A stretch of 64,000 nucleotides of DNA. It comes from Parapedobacter sp037190485. Lineage in GTDB: Bacteria > Bacteroidota > Bacteroidia > Sphingobacteriales > Sphingobacteriaceae. Made by a program: the position numbers and the translations under genes. A model generated the notes under the pieces. It ran no database searches. It was not told the origin of the DNA and worked only from the letters and a program-made list of their open reading frames with translations. This document shows, piece after piece, positions 26,587-35,766 of this stretch (the first letter of the stretch is position 1; every line of letters begins with the position of its first letter). The DNA is taken from contig JBBCJB010000010.1 in assembly GCA_037190485.1 (NCBI GenBank), positions 1 to 64,000 on the forward strand. Reading direction: 5' to 3'.

Positions 26587-29500
26587 TTATTCCACTACTT
26601 TCATCACCCCGTTCATCCCTCTCCAGTGCCCCGGAAACGTACACACATAGGGGTAGTCGCCCGGCGTTGCCGGGGCCGTGAACTCCAGCGTGAAACTTTC
26701 GCCCGGATTGACCAACGGCGTGTAGTGGAGCACTTCCGGAATGGCGGGGATGTATTGTTTGTCATAGGCCTCGTTCGAGCGCAACATGTCGTCTGCCGCC
26801 TTGCCCACGATTTCCAACGTTCCCGGTTGGATGATCAACAGGTTGTGCTGCATGCCGTCGGGGTTATCGAATACGAGCGTGATCCGCTTGCCTGCTTTCA
26901 CGGAGAATTGCTTCTTATCGTATTGCATGATGTCCTTTACGGCTTTCAGCTCGATGCGCTCGGAGGGTGTCGCGCTGGCCCCATCGGCCCCATCCGCCGC
27001 GGTCTGGGCCTGTTCGGGCAAGCCGAAGCCCTTCGACAGCCGGACGGTGATGTCGCTCAGGTTGCCTGTGAAACGCGAAGGCCCACCGTAGTCCAAGAAT
27101 GCATCCGCCTCGCCGAAATCCTCGCCCGAGCGCAGGTTGGCGGCCAAGGGGCCCATGAACAGGTGCATGGCCTTCGCCTGGCCCTGGCTCACCCCATTCA
27201 CCAACAGCTCGACCGTCGCATCGGCATTCACCTTCGCTTCGGCGTTGAATGTGGCTGGCAGGTTGCCGCGCGAAGAGACCGTGGCCGTCTGTCCATGCTG
27301 GTACACGTCAAAGAAAAGCCTATTGTCTTTCACGTAGAGCGCGTAGCCGCCGGCCTTGTTCCCCTGGCCTACGATGAAGCCGTTGTAGGGTTGCTTCTCG
27401 CGGCGGCTCACCTCCGTTTGGATATGGATGGCCTTGTTCGTTACATCGGGCGAGAATTGGTAACGGCTCCGTCGGCCGAGCACGTATTGCTCGTTGGCCA
27501 GCGATTCGATGATCCGCCGGGCAAAGCTGTTGGCCGACTGGGTAGCAGCCAGCTTCATGAAGGCGTCCTCTTGGCTGGCAATCGCTCCGAACAGCGCCTG
27601 CGCAAGCCAGCGATCCGTTTCGTTGGCCGAATCGTTGGTGGCTTCCAAAAGGGCTTTGGCCACGGCCTCGGAAGCCGGGTATTCGGTTATTTTCACCAGT
27701 GCGGCCAAGCGCGTATTCAGGTTGGCATCGGCCAATACCCCACTGCTCAACAACACATCGCGGAATCGGTCGTTTACCGGAAGCACCTGCACCGCCGCCT
27801 TCCGTACACCGGCCGCGGGGTGCTTGAATGCAGCCACCACGGCCTCATGCACATCGTCACGCTTCTCGATCAGGTTCAAGCCGTGCAACGTCCACAACGC
27901 GTGGATGGCCGGCGCGTTCAGCCCGATCTTATCGACCTGTTTGTCGGCCGCAATGCGGATCAAATCACCGGCCACATCGTCCCGTCCGCGCTCCACCAAC
28001 AGGCGCTGCGCGTGCATCCGCCAGAATTTATTGTCGCTCTTCAATGCCTTCAGCAAACCTTTCGTATCGTCCTTGGCCAGTCTGAAAGGGGTCTTGTGTT
28101 TGGCGTCTTTGTACACCAACCGGTATACCCGGCCGTATTTCTGGTCGCGCAGGTCGCTTTCGAACGCATTGCCGGGGCCATGCGGTTGCTCCACGAAAGG
28201 CAGCACCTTGTCCGATGGCGCCTGGGCCGGCACGAATACGTTGTGCTGGATGATGAAGTTATACCAATCCAGGATCCAGACGGCACCATCGGGGCCCACC
28301 TCGGCATGCACCGGGCCAAACCATTCGTCCGAACTCGCGGCCAGGTTCCAGCCATCGCGTTCCTTGAAGCCGGCGCCATCGGGCTCCACGATCGCATTGT
28401 GCACCAAGCGCACGGTCGGCTCGGTCACAAAGGCCATCCGGTTCCAATACGATTCGGGATAGTCCCTGGCGGTATACAGTTGATGGCCGGCCGCGGAGGT
28501 AAAGCCACCGACCACATCCACCTGCCGTAGGTTCGGTGTCAGCGCGTGCACATCGTAATGGCCATCGATCTTCTGCACCGCATTGATCCCCACTTTCCGG
28601 TCGTCTTCTTTCAGCCGACGTTGCACCAATCGCTCGGGCATGGAATAAAACGCGCTGTGGGTATTGTTTGCCGTGGAGATGAATACGTTGTTGTCTTCGC
28701 TCATGCCAAGCCCCCACGTGTTGTTGCTGGTGGTGGCCAGGTACTCGAAATCCGTACCATCAGGCTTGAAACGGTACACGCCCTGTCCGAATGTCATCCG
28801 TTTCCCGTTGATTTCGCCATTGAACCCGGCATAGCCGGTTACGCCCCAAATCTTGTTGTCAAAGCCATACTGCAGGTTGGACGGCCCGGCATGCGTATCG
28901 TTCTTGTTCCAACCGGTCATCACGGTATCCCTTACATCGGCCACATCGTCGCCATTCGTATCTTTCATGAAGATGAAGTTCGGTGCCATGGCCACCAGCA
29001 CACCGTCATTCACGAACACCAAGCTGGTCGCGATGTTCAGGTTATCGGCAAATACCGTGAATTTATCGGCGACGCCGTCTCCATCGGTGTCCTCACAGAT
29101 CTTGATGCGGTCGTTTGCTTCGCCCTTTAGCTCAACGAAATTATTGGGATAATCCACGGTCTCCACCACCCAGAGCCGACCGCGCTCGTCCCAGCTCATC
29201 GCAATCGGATTGATGATATTCGGTTCCGCGGCAAACAGCTTCAATTCAAAGCCCACGGGCACCTGGATCAGCTTCTGTGATTCTTCGGGCGAAAGCGGAT
29301 CCTGCATTTTGGGCACCAGGTGCCGCGCCGCAAAATCCGCGATCGTATCTTCGTAAATGCTTACGCTGGGAATATTCAGCTGCGCCACCAGGTCCATCAC
29401 GCGCTCGCCAAGCGCCCATTTGGCACCATCATTGACATCGCGCAAAAAGGCCAGCGTTTTCCAGGTCAATTCCTCGCCACCCTCGGCGGTGTAATAGACC

Positions 29501-29958
29501 CGGCCTTTGCCTTTCTTCAGCCGGGTTGCCCGGCTGGTCGCTCCCGCAGCAGCCGAATCCACGACCGCCTCGCCGGTTAGCAGTTTCTTGAACCAATCGG
29601 GGCTATTGGCGCTTTCCGGTTGTGCATTCAGCGCCACCAGCGCCTTGCCGCCTTCCACGAACCGCGTGATCGCCGCGCCCTGATTGGCCGAAATGGAGTC
29701 CAGTCCCGCAAATAACACCACCCCGTCATATCGCGCAAGGTTCTTCCCATCCAGATCCTCCGGATCAATCGTATAGGTGAGGTTTATCCCGCTTTTGAAC
29801 AACTCGACCGCCAACCAGGTGGCATATTTACCCGATTCGTCGGCCACGTCCGCGCTTCCCACGAACAGGATTTCGGCCCTCCTCGGGTAATCGACGTTCG
29901 AACAACGGACAAAAAACAAGCATATAAAGACAACAAAGCAATAGGAGATAATCCTCAT
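26587..29958 (-). CDS. Copper-domain dehydrogenase lipoprotein A (degenerate ThuA - propeller - HEAT - LamG-like - azurin)
   Basis: 1123 residues with lipobox FFVRC. Order: a shortened ThuA-like domain (about 28-200) with LNAQPESA where ThuA has a conserved His and GGEELTW in place of GHDE; a beta-propeller of the PVC-type membrane-bound dehydrogenase kind (about 235-600; QVPVGFELKLFAAEP, WVVETVDYPNNFVE, CEDTDGDGVADKFTVFADN); alpha-helical HEAT repeats (about 630-800); a LamG-like domain (about 835-985); and a cupredoxin with intact type-1 copper ligands His1038, Cys1106, His1111 and Met1115 (CTFPGHWRGM). No CxxCH haem motif is present, so copper replaces the cytochrome found in related proteins. 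It probably oxidises sugars in the periplasm and passes electrons to its own copper site. First gene of a five-gene cluster. Confidence 0.85.
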   Translation of the reverse strand: MRIISYCFVVFICLFFVRCSNVDYPRRAEILFVGSADVADESGKYATWLAVELFKSGINLTYTIDPEDLDGKNLARYDGVVLFAGLDSISANQGAAITRFVEGGKALVALNAQPESANSPDWFKKLLTGEAVVDSAAAGATSRATRLKKGKGRVYYTAEGGEELTWKTLAFLRDVNDGAKWALGERVMDLVAQLNIPSVSIYEDTIADFAARHLVPKMQDPLSPEESQKLIQVPVGFELKLFAAEPNIINPIAMSWDERGRLWVVETVDYPNNFVELKGEANDRIKICEDTDGDGVADKFTVFADNLNIATSLVFVNDGVLVAMAPNFIFMKDTNGDDVADVRDTVMTGWNKNDTHAGPSNLQYGFDNKIWGVTGYAGFNGEINGKRMTFGQGVYRFKPDGTDFEYLATTSNNTWGLGMSEDNNVFISTANNTHSAFYSMPERLVQRRLKEDDRKVGINAVQKIDGHYDVHALTPNLRQVDVVGGFTSAAGHQLYTARDYPESYWNRMAFVTEPTVRLVHNAIVEPDGAGFKERDGWNLAASSDEWFGPVHAEVGPDGAVWILDWYNFIIQHNVFVPAQAPSDKVLPFVEQPHGPGNAFESDLRDQKYGRVYRLVYKDAKHKTPFRLAKDDTKGLLKALKSDNKFWRMHAQRLLVERGRDDVAGDLIRIAADKQVDKIGLNAPAIHALWTLHGLNLIEKRDDVHEAVVAAFKHPAAGVRKAAVQVLPVNDRFRDVLLSSGVLADANLNTRLAALVKITEYPASEAVAKALLEATNDSANETDRWLAQALFGAIASQEDAFMKLAATQSANSFARRIIESLANEQYVLGRRSRYQFSPDVTNKAIHIQTEVSRREKQPYNGFIVGQGNKAGGYALYVKDNRLFFDVYQHGQTATVSSRGNLPATFNAEAKVNADATVELLVNGVSQGQAKAMHLFMGPLAANLRSGEDFGEADAFLDYGGPSRFTGNLSDITVRLSKGFGLPEQAQTAADGADGASATPSERIELKAVKDIMQYDKKQFSVKAGKRITLVFDNPDGMQHNLLIIQPGTLEIVGKAADDMLRSNEAYDKQYIPAIPEVLHYTPLVNPGESFTLEFTAPATPGDYPYVCTFPGHWRGMNGVMKVVE

Positions 29959-29985
29959 AAAATATCAGTACTATAATCGTTAAAG

Positions 29986-29993
29986 CAAAGGTA
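29986..29993 (-). promoter_or_regulatory. Candidate -7 element of the oxidative-sugar cluster
   Basis: TACCTTTG on the minus strand matches TAnnTTTG exactly, 28 bases before the ATG of the large lipoprotein. The upstream -33 region (GTTTTCC) is only a weak match to TTTG. Confidence 0.45.
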
Positions 29994-30087
29994 AAGGAGA
30001 ATGCTCTTGGAAAACCACGGTATTATACCTCTTTATAATCAAATTATATCATAAATTCATATATTCGCAACGCAACAATGATAAACA

Positions 30088-30990
30088 ATGAAGAAAGGCC
30101 ATATTATCCCCAAAGCGCTGATTCCCGACAACCGGGCATTCGTGGTGCGTAAACAAATCGAACCTTATTTCGATCCGACGTTCCATTTGCACCCCGAGTT
30201 CCAAATCTCGTACGTGGTCGAAGGCGAAGGCAACCGATTCGTCGGCGATAGCATCAAACCCTTCGTTGACAACGACCTTGTGCTGATCGGCCCCAACCTA
30301 CCCCACGTGTGGCGCAGCCACAACGCCTACTTTGAGAAAGACAGCGGATTGAGCACCACCGTGGTGGTCATTTACTTCCACGACCATTTCCTTGGCGAAG
30401 CCCTTCACAACAAGAAGGAATTCGAAAGCATCAAGCACCTCTTCCAGCGATCGCAATGTGGCATTGAAATCACCGGTGAGACCCGGAAGCAGGTAACGCG
30501 GCTCATGGTGGAGCTCTTGGACTTAAGCGGAGCGGACAGCATCATCCAGCTGCTGAAGATCCTGAACACCATCGCCCTGTCTACAGAATGCCATTTGATT
30601 ACGGATACCCACTCCAAATCATACAATACCGAGGCAGAAACAGACCGCATGAATAAGGTGTATGAATTTGTCATGAAGAATTTCCAGCAGAAAATCCCGC
30701 TTTCAGCCGTGGCCTCGATTGCCAGCATGACCTGTACGTCGTTTAGCCGCTATTTCAAATCGCGCGTCAATCAATCCTTCTCGGATTTCCTGAAGGAGAT
30801 TCGCATCGAATATGCGTGCAAACTGCTCAAGGAAGACAAGATGAACATCGATCGCATTTGCTTTGAATGTGGATTCCAGTCACTCACCAACTTCAACAAA
30901 CAGTTCAAGGCGGTTACGGGCAAACAGCCTCACCAATACCGAAGCGAATACCAACGGATAACGTTGGACGCATACCACCAATACCATTAA
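30088..30990 (+). CDS. AraC-family transcriptional regulator
   Basis: 300 residues. The N-terminal cupin-like sensor has LHPEFQISYVVEGEGNRFVGD and GPNLPHVWRS. The C-terminal double helix-turn-helix begins near residue 195 and shows LSAVASIASMTCTSFSRYFK and the second-helix hallmark DRICFECGFQSLTNFNKQFKAVTGKQPHQYR. It is transcribed divergently from the oxidative-sugar cluster across a 129-bp gap and directly precedes the AraR gene. It could control either or both. The ligand is probably a sugar or sugar acid. Confidence 0.92.
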   Translation: MKKGHIIPKALIPDNRAFVVRKQIEPYFDPTFHLHPEFQISYVVEGEGNRFVGDSIKPFVDNDLVLIGPNLPHVWRSHNAYFEKDSGLSTTVVVIYFHDHFLGEALHNKKEFESIKHLFQRSQCGIEITGETRKQVTRLMVELLDLSGADSIIQLLKILNTIALSTECHLITDTHSKSYNTEAETDRMNKVYEFVMKNFQQKIPLSAVASIASMTCTSFSRYFKSRVNQSFSDFLKEIRIEYACKLLKEDKMNIDRICFECGFQSLTNFNKQFKAVTGKQPHQYRSEYQRITLDAYHQYH

Positions 30991-31033
30991 TTTCGTTCCT
31001 TTGCAAGAAAACATTCGATTAGCTGATATCACC

Positions 31034-31732
31034 ATGACAAAATACTCCAAGCAGACCCGCATCCTCGTAGCAGTCGACTGCATCATTTTTGGATTTGATG
31101 GATACGAACTCAAAATTCTGCTGATCAAGCGTGGGTTTGAACCCGAAAAGGGCAAATGGAGCGTCATGGGAGGCTTCGTCGGCGCTGATGAAAAACCGGA
31201 AGACGCTGCCTCACGCGTGCTCAAACAACTTACAGGTCTAAAAGACGTTTATATGGAGCAATTGCTGGTTTTCGGCGAACCCAAGCGCGACCCCATTGAA
31301 CGGACCATCAGCATCACGTATTTCGCGCTTGTCGATATCCAGCAATATGAAAAGCAACTCAGCCACGAATACCGCGCCGAATGGATTGCATTAGACCGGA
31401 TACCGAGGCTGATTTTCGATCATGAGGAAATGGTTGATCAGGCCAAAAAGCGTCTTCGCTACAAAGCGGCGTTACATCCGATCCTTTTCGAGCTCCTCCC
31501 CGATAAATTCACGATTCCGCAGATCATCTCGTTGTATGAGCAGGTTTATGACGTCGAATTAGACAAACGGAACTTTACCCGGAAGCTTCGGTCGACCGAA
31601 TTGCTCCTTAAACAAGATGACAAAGACAAGGAAAACTCCAAGAAAGGCGCATTCTATTACCGTTTGGATAAGGCAACCTATAAAGAGAAATTCACGCAAT
31701 TCCTCAATTTCGTATCCAAACCAGAGCATTAA
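31034..31732 (+). CDS. araR: AraR-type regulator: degenerate Nudix domain plus winged helix
   Basis: 232 residues from ATG 31034 (MTKYSKQTRILVAVDC). Residues 8-150 have a Nudix fold (DCIIFGFDGYELKILLIKR, KGKWSVMGGFVGADEKPEDAASRVL), but the hydrolase box (REUxEExGU) is degraded to RVLKQLTGL, so catalysis is unlikely. Residues about 160-228 form a winged helix (PDKFTIPQIISLYEQVYDVELDKRNFTRKL). In Bacteroides, NrtR-family AraR proteins of this type sense L-arabinose and repress arabinose genes. The gene lies 98 bp upstream of araB, and the intergenic region holds inverted repeats suited to an operator. Confidence 0.85.
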   Translation: MTKYSKQTRILVAVDCIIFGFDGYELKILLIKRGFEPEKGKWSVMGGFVGADEKPEDAASRVLKQLTGLKDVYMEQLLVFGEPKRDPIERTISITYFALVDIQQYEKQLSHEYRAEWIALDRIPRLIFDHEEMVDQAKKRLRYKAALHPILFELLPDKFTIPQIISLYEQVYDVELDKRNFTRKLRSTELLLKQDDKDKENSKKGAFYYRLDKATYKEKFTQFLNFVSKPEH

Positions 31733-31740
31733 CCGGCTTA

Positions 31741-31805
31741 TTATCAAACAATAACACATTTATCATTATTCGTCTTGTTATTTTGATAAAATAAATGTTA
31801 ATTTG
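31741..31805 (+). promoter_or_regulatory. Inverted repeats and candidate promoter upstream of araB (putative AraR operator)
   Basis: TTATCAAACAATAAC (31741-31755) faces GTTATTTTGATAA (31777-31789), an inverted repeat apart from a two-base gap. A second pair, ACATTTAT (31756-31763) and ATAAATGT (31791-31798), overlaps it. The segment is very AT-rich against GC-rich genes. TTAATTTG (31798-31805), one base off TAnnTTTG, could be the -7 element with the ATG 25 bases downstream. No binding consensus was compared, so assignment to AraR is inference from position. Confidence 0.5.
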
Positions 31806-31830
31806 ACACCGAATTCCAATTACAAGCTAC

Positions 31831-33507
31831 ATGAGCATGAACTATGTGATAGGTGTGGATTTCGGCACGGATTCGGTGCGTTCCGTGCTGGCCAGTACGG
31901 CGACAGGTGAAGAAATCGCTACTTCGGTTTTCGCTTACCCCCGCTGGAAAGCGGGATTATACTGCGATCCAGGGCAAGACCGCTTCAGGCAACACCCACT
32001 TGACTACATCGAAGGGTTGACGCACACCATCCGCTCGTGCGTCGTGCAAGCCGGCGAAGCGGTTGCACGGCAGGTGGTGGGTATTTCGGTAGATACCACA
32101 GGATCCACGCCCGTGGCAGTAAATGTCAAAGGAACACCTTTGGCACTGCTGCCGGAATTCGCCGAAAACCCCAATGCGATGTTCGTGCTCTGGAAAGACC
32201 ACACCGCCGTAAACGAAGCCACGGAAATCAACCGCCATGCAAAGAAATTCGACACGGACTTCCTGAAATACGTTGGCGGCATCTACTCGGCCGAATGGTT
32301 CTGGGCCAAACTCCTTCATGTACTGCGGGCCGACGAACCGGTGGGTCGATCCATCCACACGTGGGTGGAACATTGCGATTGGATCCCTTTTCTGCTCTGT
32401 GGGGGCACAAGAGCCGAGCACATCAAACGCGGTGTATGTTCGGCAGGCCATAAGTCGCTGTGGGCTCGCGAATTCGGCGGTTATCCGCCCAATCACTTCT
32501 TCGCTTCGCTAGATCCGCTGCTGGATGGGTTCACGGCGAAATTGCCCGCCGACACCTACACCGCAGACCAGGCAGCCGGGACGTTGAGCCTCGAATGGGC
32601 CGAACGACTGGGCCTATCCACCGATGTGGTGGTCGGCATCGGTGCATTCGATTGCCATATGGGTGCCGTGGGCGGCCAGATCGAACCGTACTACCTCAGC
32701 AAAATCATCGGCACCTCCACATGCGACATCCTGGTTGCTCCTCGGCACGAAATGGACGGGAAATCGGTCAAGGGCATATGCGGACAGGTGGACGGTTCGG
32801 TCGTACCCGGCATGATTGGCCTCGAAGCCGGCCAATCGGCTTTTGGCGATGCCTTTGCCTGGTTCAAGAACCTGTTGGCATGGCCGCTGAACAACATCCC
32901 CTTGGATGGCAACGACGACACGACCATCCTGATCCAGCAACTGGAAGACCGTATCCTTCACGAACTCGGCAGGCAAGCGTCACTACTGCCCCCAACCGCC
33001 ACCAGCGAACTGGCGGTGGATTGGCTGAACGGCAGGCGTACACCAGATGCCAACCAACTCCTCAAAGGGGCCGTTTCGGGCCTTGGCCTGGCAAGCGACG
33101 CTCCCCGTCTATTCCGGGCGCTGGTCGAAGCCACGGCTTTCGGTGCCAAATGCATCGTAGATCGGTTCATGGAACAAGGCGTTCCCGTGAAAGGGCTGAT
33201 CGCATTGGGCGGCATACCACGCAAGTCGCCTTTCGTGATGCAGGTGATGGCCGATGTGATCGGGATGCCGATCCGGGTACACCGGTCGGCGCAGACCTGC
33301 GCCATCGGCGCGGCCATGTTTGCGGCCACGGCGGCAGGGGTGTTTAAGCGCGTAGAAGATGCGATGCGACAAATGGGCCAGGGTTTCGATCTTGAATACG
33401 TACCCAACGGGCAGCACTCGGCGATCTACGCCGCACGTTATGCACGCTACAAACAATTTGGGGGCTTCATCGAACAACAGCTAAAAACCGATCCAACCCA
33501 TGAATAG
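31831..33507 (+). CDS. araB: L-ribulokinase
   Basis: 558 residues, the usual length for FGGY-family ribulokinases. The N-terminal ATP-binding signature is YVIGVDFGTDSVRSVLA, followed by the substrate-domain PLALLPEFAENPNAMFVLWKDHTA and the C-terminal nucleotide-binding GLIALGGIPRKSPFVMQVMADVIG. It phosphorylates L-ribulose to L-ribulose-5-phosphate in the cytoplasm. First gene of araB-araD-araA-symporter; it overlaps araD by 8 bases. Confidence 0.95.
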   Translation: MSMNYVIGVDFGTDSVRSVLASTATGEEIATSVFAYPRWKAGLYCDPGQDRFRQHPLDYIEGLTHTIRSCVVQAGEAVARQVVGISVDTTGSTPVAVNVKGTPLALLPEFAENPNAMFVLWKDHTAVNEATEINRHAKKFDTDFLKYVGGIYSAEWFWAKLLHVLRADEPVGRSIHTWVEHCDWIPFLLCGGTRAEHIKRGVCSAGHKSLWAREFGGYPPNHFFASLDPLLDGFTAKLPADTYTADQAAGTLSLEWAERLGLSTDVVVGIGAFDCHMGAVGGQIEPYYLSKIIGTSTCDILVAPRHEMDGKSVKGICGQVDGSVVPGMIGLEAGQSAFGDAFAWFKNLLAWPLNNIPLDGNDDTTILIQQLEDRILHELGRQASLLPPTATSELAVDWLNGRRTPDANQLLKGAVSGLGLASDAPRLFRALVEATAFGAKCIVDRFMEQGVPVKGLIALGGIPRKSPFVMQVMADVIGMPIRVHRSAQTCAIGAAMFAATAAGVFKRVEDAMRQMGQGFDLEYVPNGQHSAIYAARYARYKQFGGFIEQQLKTDPTHE

Positions 33508-34198
33508 GTATCGAGCCATCAGGCAATCGGCATACGATTGCAACATGCAATTACCCGAACTCGGACTGGTATTGCTCACCTTCGGAAATGCCAGTGTGGC
33601 CGATCGCGAGGCGGGTGTGTTCGCCATCAAACCCAGCGGCGTTGCCTACAAGGAACTCTCGCCCGAACTCATGGTCATCGTGGATTTCGACGGTAACGTG
33701 GTGGAAGGCACATTACGGCCATCGTCAGACACCCAGACCCATGCCGTCCTGTACAAACACTGGACGGCCATCGGCGGCATCGTGCACACCCATTCCACTT
33801 ACGCCACCGCGTGGGCACAGAGCCAGCGGGATATCCCGCTATTCGGCACCACCCATGCCGACTACCTGACTTCGGACATCCCCTGCGCCCCACCCATGGA
33901 CGACAGGATGATTGCCGGAAACTACGAGTACGAGACCGGTTTCCAGATCCTGAACCATTTTGACCAGCACGGCCTCGACCCCACTGCGGTCGAAATGATC
34001 CTGGTGGGCAACCACGCCCCATTCACCTGGGGCAAGACCGGACAGCAGGCCGTGTACAATAGCGCCGTATTGGAATCCGTGGCGCAGATGGCCCTGCTGA
34101 CCGAACAGATCAACCCTAACGCGCAGCGGCTGAAGGATGCGCTCGTGAAAAAACACTTTGAACGCAAACATGGCCCAGATTCGTATTATGGACAATAA
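33500..34198 (+). CDS. araD: L-ribulose-5-phosphate 4-epimerase
   Basis: 232 residues, typical for the class II aldolase-like epimerase. LTFGNASVADREAGVFAIKPSG is the phosphate-binding part, and HTHSTYATAWAQ plus the later His (FGTTHADY) give the zinc site; Tyr/His near VYNSAVLESVAQMA complete the fold. It converts L-ribulose-5-P to D-xylulose-5-P for the pentose phosphate pathway. It shares 8 bases with araB and is 26 bp from araA, so the three are one operon. Confidence 0.95.
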   Translation: MNRYRAIRQSAYDCNMQLPELGLVLLTFGNASVADREAGVFAIKPSGVAYKELSPELMVIVDFDGNVVEGTLRPSSDTQTHAVLYKHWTAIGGIVHTHSTYATAWAQSQRDIPLFGTTHADYLTSDIPCAPPMDDRMIAGNYEYETGFQILNHFDQHGLDPTAVEMILVGNHAPFTWGKTGQQAVYNSAVLESVAQMALLTEQINPNAQRLKDALVKKHFERKHGPDSYYGQ

Positions 34199-34224
34199 CA
34201 GCAACAAATTGACAAATCAGCAAC

Positions 34225-35733
34225 ATGAACATGACCGACCTTAAGCATTTGGAAGTATGGTTTATCACCGGTAGCCAACACCTATACGGCGAAGAAACCC
34301 TGAGACTGGCGGCTGCCCATGCAGCGGAAATCGCGGGACACCTTGACCGCTCGGGCCGCATTCCCGTTCGCGTCGTTTTCAAGCCCATCGTCAAGACCCC
34401 GGAAGAAATCTATCAGGCAATCGCGGCGGCGAATCAGGCCAACACGTGCATTGGCATCATCACGTGGATGCATACCTTTTCGCCGGCCAAAATGTGGATC
34501 CGCGGCCTCGGTATACTGCATAAGCCACTGTTGCACCTGCACACCCAGTATAACCGCGACATCCCCTGGGATGCCATCGACATGGACTTCATGAACCTCA
34601 ACCAAAGTGCGCACGGCGACCGCGAATTCGGCCATATCGTCACCAAACTGGGCATCGACCGCAAAGTCGTTACCGGCTATTGGCAAGACGAGGATGTACT
34701 CGGCCAGATCGACATATGGAGCCGGGCAGCGGCCGCCTGGCACGATTGGCAGGGAGCCCAGTTTGCGCGCTTCGGCGATAACATGCGTTTCGTGGCCGTG
34801 ACCGATGGCGACAAGGTGGCTGCGGAGGCCCGGTTTGGGTTCTCGGTGAACACCTACGCGGTTGGCGACCTGGTTGCCTTCGTAAATCGCGTGACCGATG
34901 CGCAGGTCGATGCGCTGGTCGCCGAGTACGGACAGACCTACATCCTGGCGGCAACCGTACAGGACGGGGGCCGTAAACGCCAACACCTACGTGACGCCGC
35001 GCAAATCGAGATCGGACTCCGCAAATTTCTGGTCGACGGCGGGTTCAAGGGTTTTTCCAATACGTTCGAGGACCTACATGGTTTGAAACAGCTACCGGGC
35101 ATCGCCACGCAACGGCTTATGCAGGAAGGCTTTGGCTACGCCGGCGAAGGCGACTGGAAAACCGCGGCGCTCGTGCGCGCCGCCAAGGTGATGGGCACGG
35201 GCCTGCCCGGTGGCAATGCATTCATGGAAGATTACACGTACCACCTGGATCCGGCTGGCGCCATGGTGTTGGGGGCGCACATGCTGGAAGTCGATCCGGC
35301 GCTGGCCAGCGGAACACCCAAACTCGAAGTCCATCCGTTGGGCATCGGCGGTAAGGACGACCCGGCCCGACTCGTCTTCGATGCGCCGGGAGGCCCCGCC
35401 CTTAACGCAAGTTTGGTGGACATGGGCAACCGGTTCCGGCTGGTGGTCAATGCGGTGGAAGCCCAGGAGCCTCAGCACGAGCTGCCGAAGCTGCCCGTGG
35501 CGCGCGTACTCTGGAAGCCGCTCCCCGACCTGAAAACGGGGTGTTCGGCGTGGATCTATGCCGGTGGCGCCCACCATACCGCCTACAGCCAGAACCTCAC
35601 GCCACAGCATTTTGCCGACTTCGCGAAGATGGCGGGCATCGAGTACGTCTGCATCGACGGCGATACCCGGCTGGATCGGTTCGAAGACCAGCTGAAGTGG
35701 TCGGAAGCGTACTACAAACTCAATCGGGGATAG
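34225..35733 (+). CDS. araA: L-arabinose isomerase
   Basis: 502 residues, standard length. The start EVWFITGSQHLYG is the family signature; WMHTFSPAKMWI, HTQYNRDIPWDAIDMDFMNLNQSAHGDREFG and the metal-binding region near DLHGLKQLPGIATQRLMQEGFGYAGEGDWKTAALVR follow. It interconverts L-arabinose and L-ribulose with a divalent metal. Its presence with araB and araD makes a complete arabinose pathway, the probable sink for arabinose released by GH43 and GH127 enzymes in the window. Confidence 0.97.
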   Translation: MNMTDLKHLEVWFITGSQHLYGEETLRLAAAHAAEIAGHLDRSGRIPVRVVFKPIVKTPEEIYQAIAAANQANTCIGIITWMHTFSPAKMWIRGLGILHKPLLHLHTQYNRDIPWDAIDMDFMNLNQSAHGDREFGHIVTKLGIDRKVVTGYWQDEDVLGQIDIWSRAAAAWHDWQGAQFARFGDNMRFVAVTDGDKVAAEARFGFSVNTYAVGDLVAFVNRVTDAQVDALVAEYGQTYILAATVQDGGRKRQHLRDAAQIEIGLRKFLVDGGFKGFSNTFEDLHGLKQLPGIATQRLMQEGFGYAGEGDWKTAALVRAAKVMGTGLPGGNAFMEDYTYHLDPAGAMVLGAHMLEVDPALASGTPKLEVHPLGIGGKDDPARLVFDAPGGPALNASLVDMGNRFRLVVNAVEAQEPQHELPKLPVARVLWKPLPDLKTGCSAWIYAGGAHHTAYSQNLTPQHFADFAKMAGIEYVCIDGDTRLDRFEDQLKWSEAYYKLNRG

Positions 35734-35766
35734 TCAGCGACAATCACACAAAACGACACCAAACCA

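Noticed and set aside
26626..28530. A 634-codon open frame on the plus strand, antisense to the copper-domain dehydrogenase A
   Set aside because: It lies wholly inside a well-supported gene, has no signal or family motif, and its His/Arg/Val-rich composition is typical of the antisense frame of GC-rich coding DNA.
26587..29958. Expected haem-binding CxxCH motif of PVC-type dehydrogenases
   Set aside because: I looked for it in both large lipoproteins and found none; the C-terminal domain is cupredoxin, so a cytochrome annotation would be wrong.
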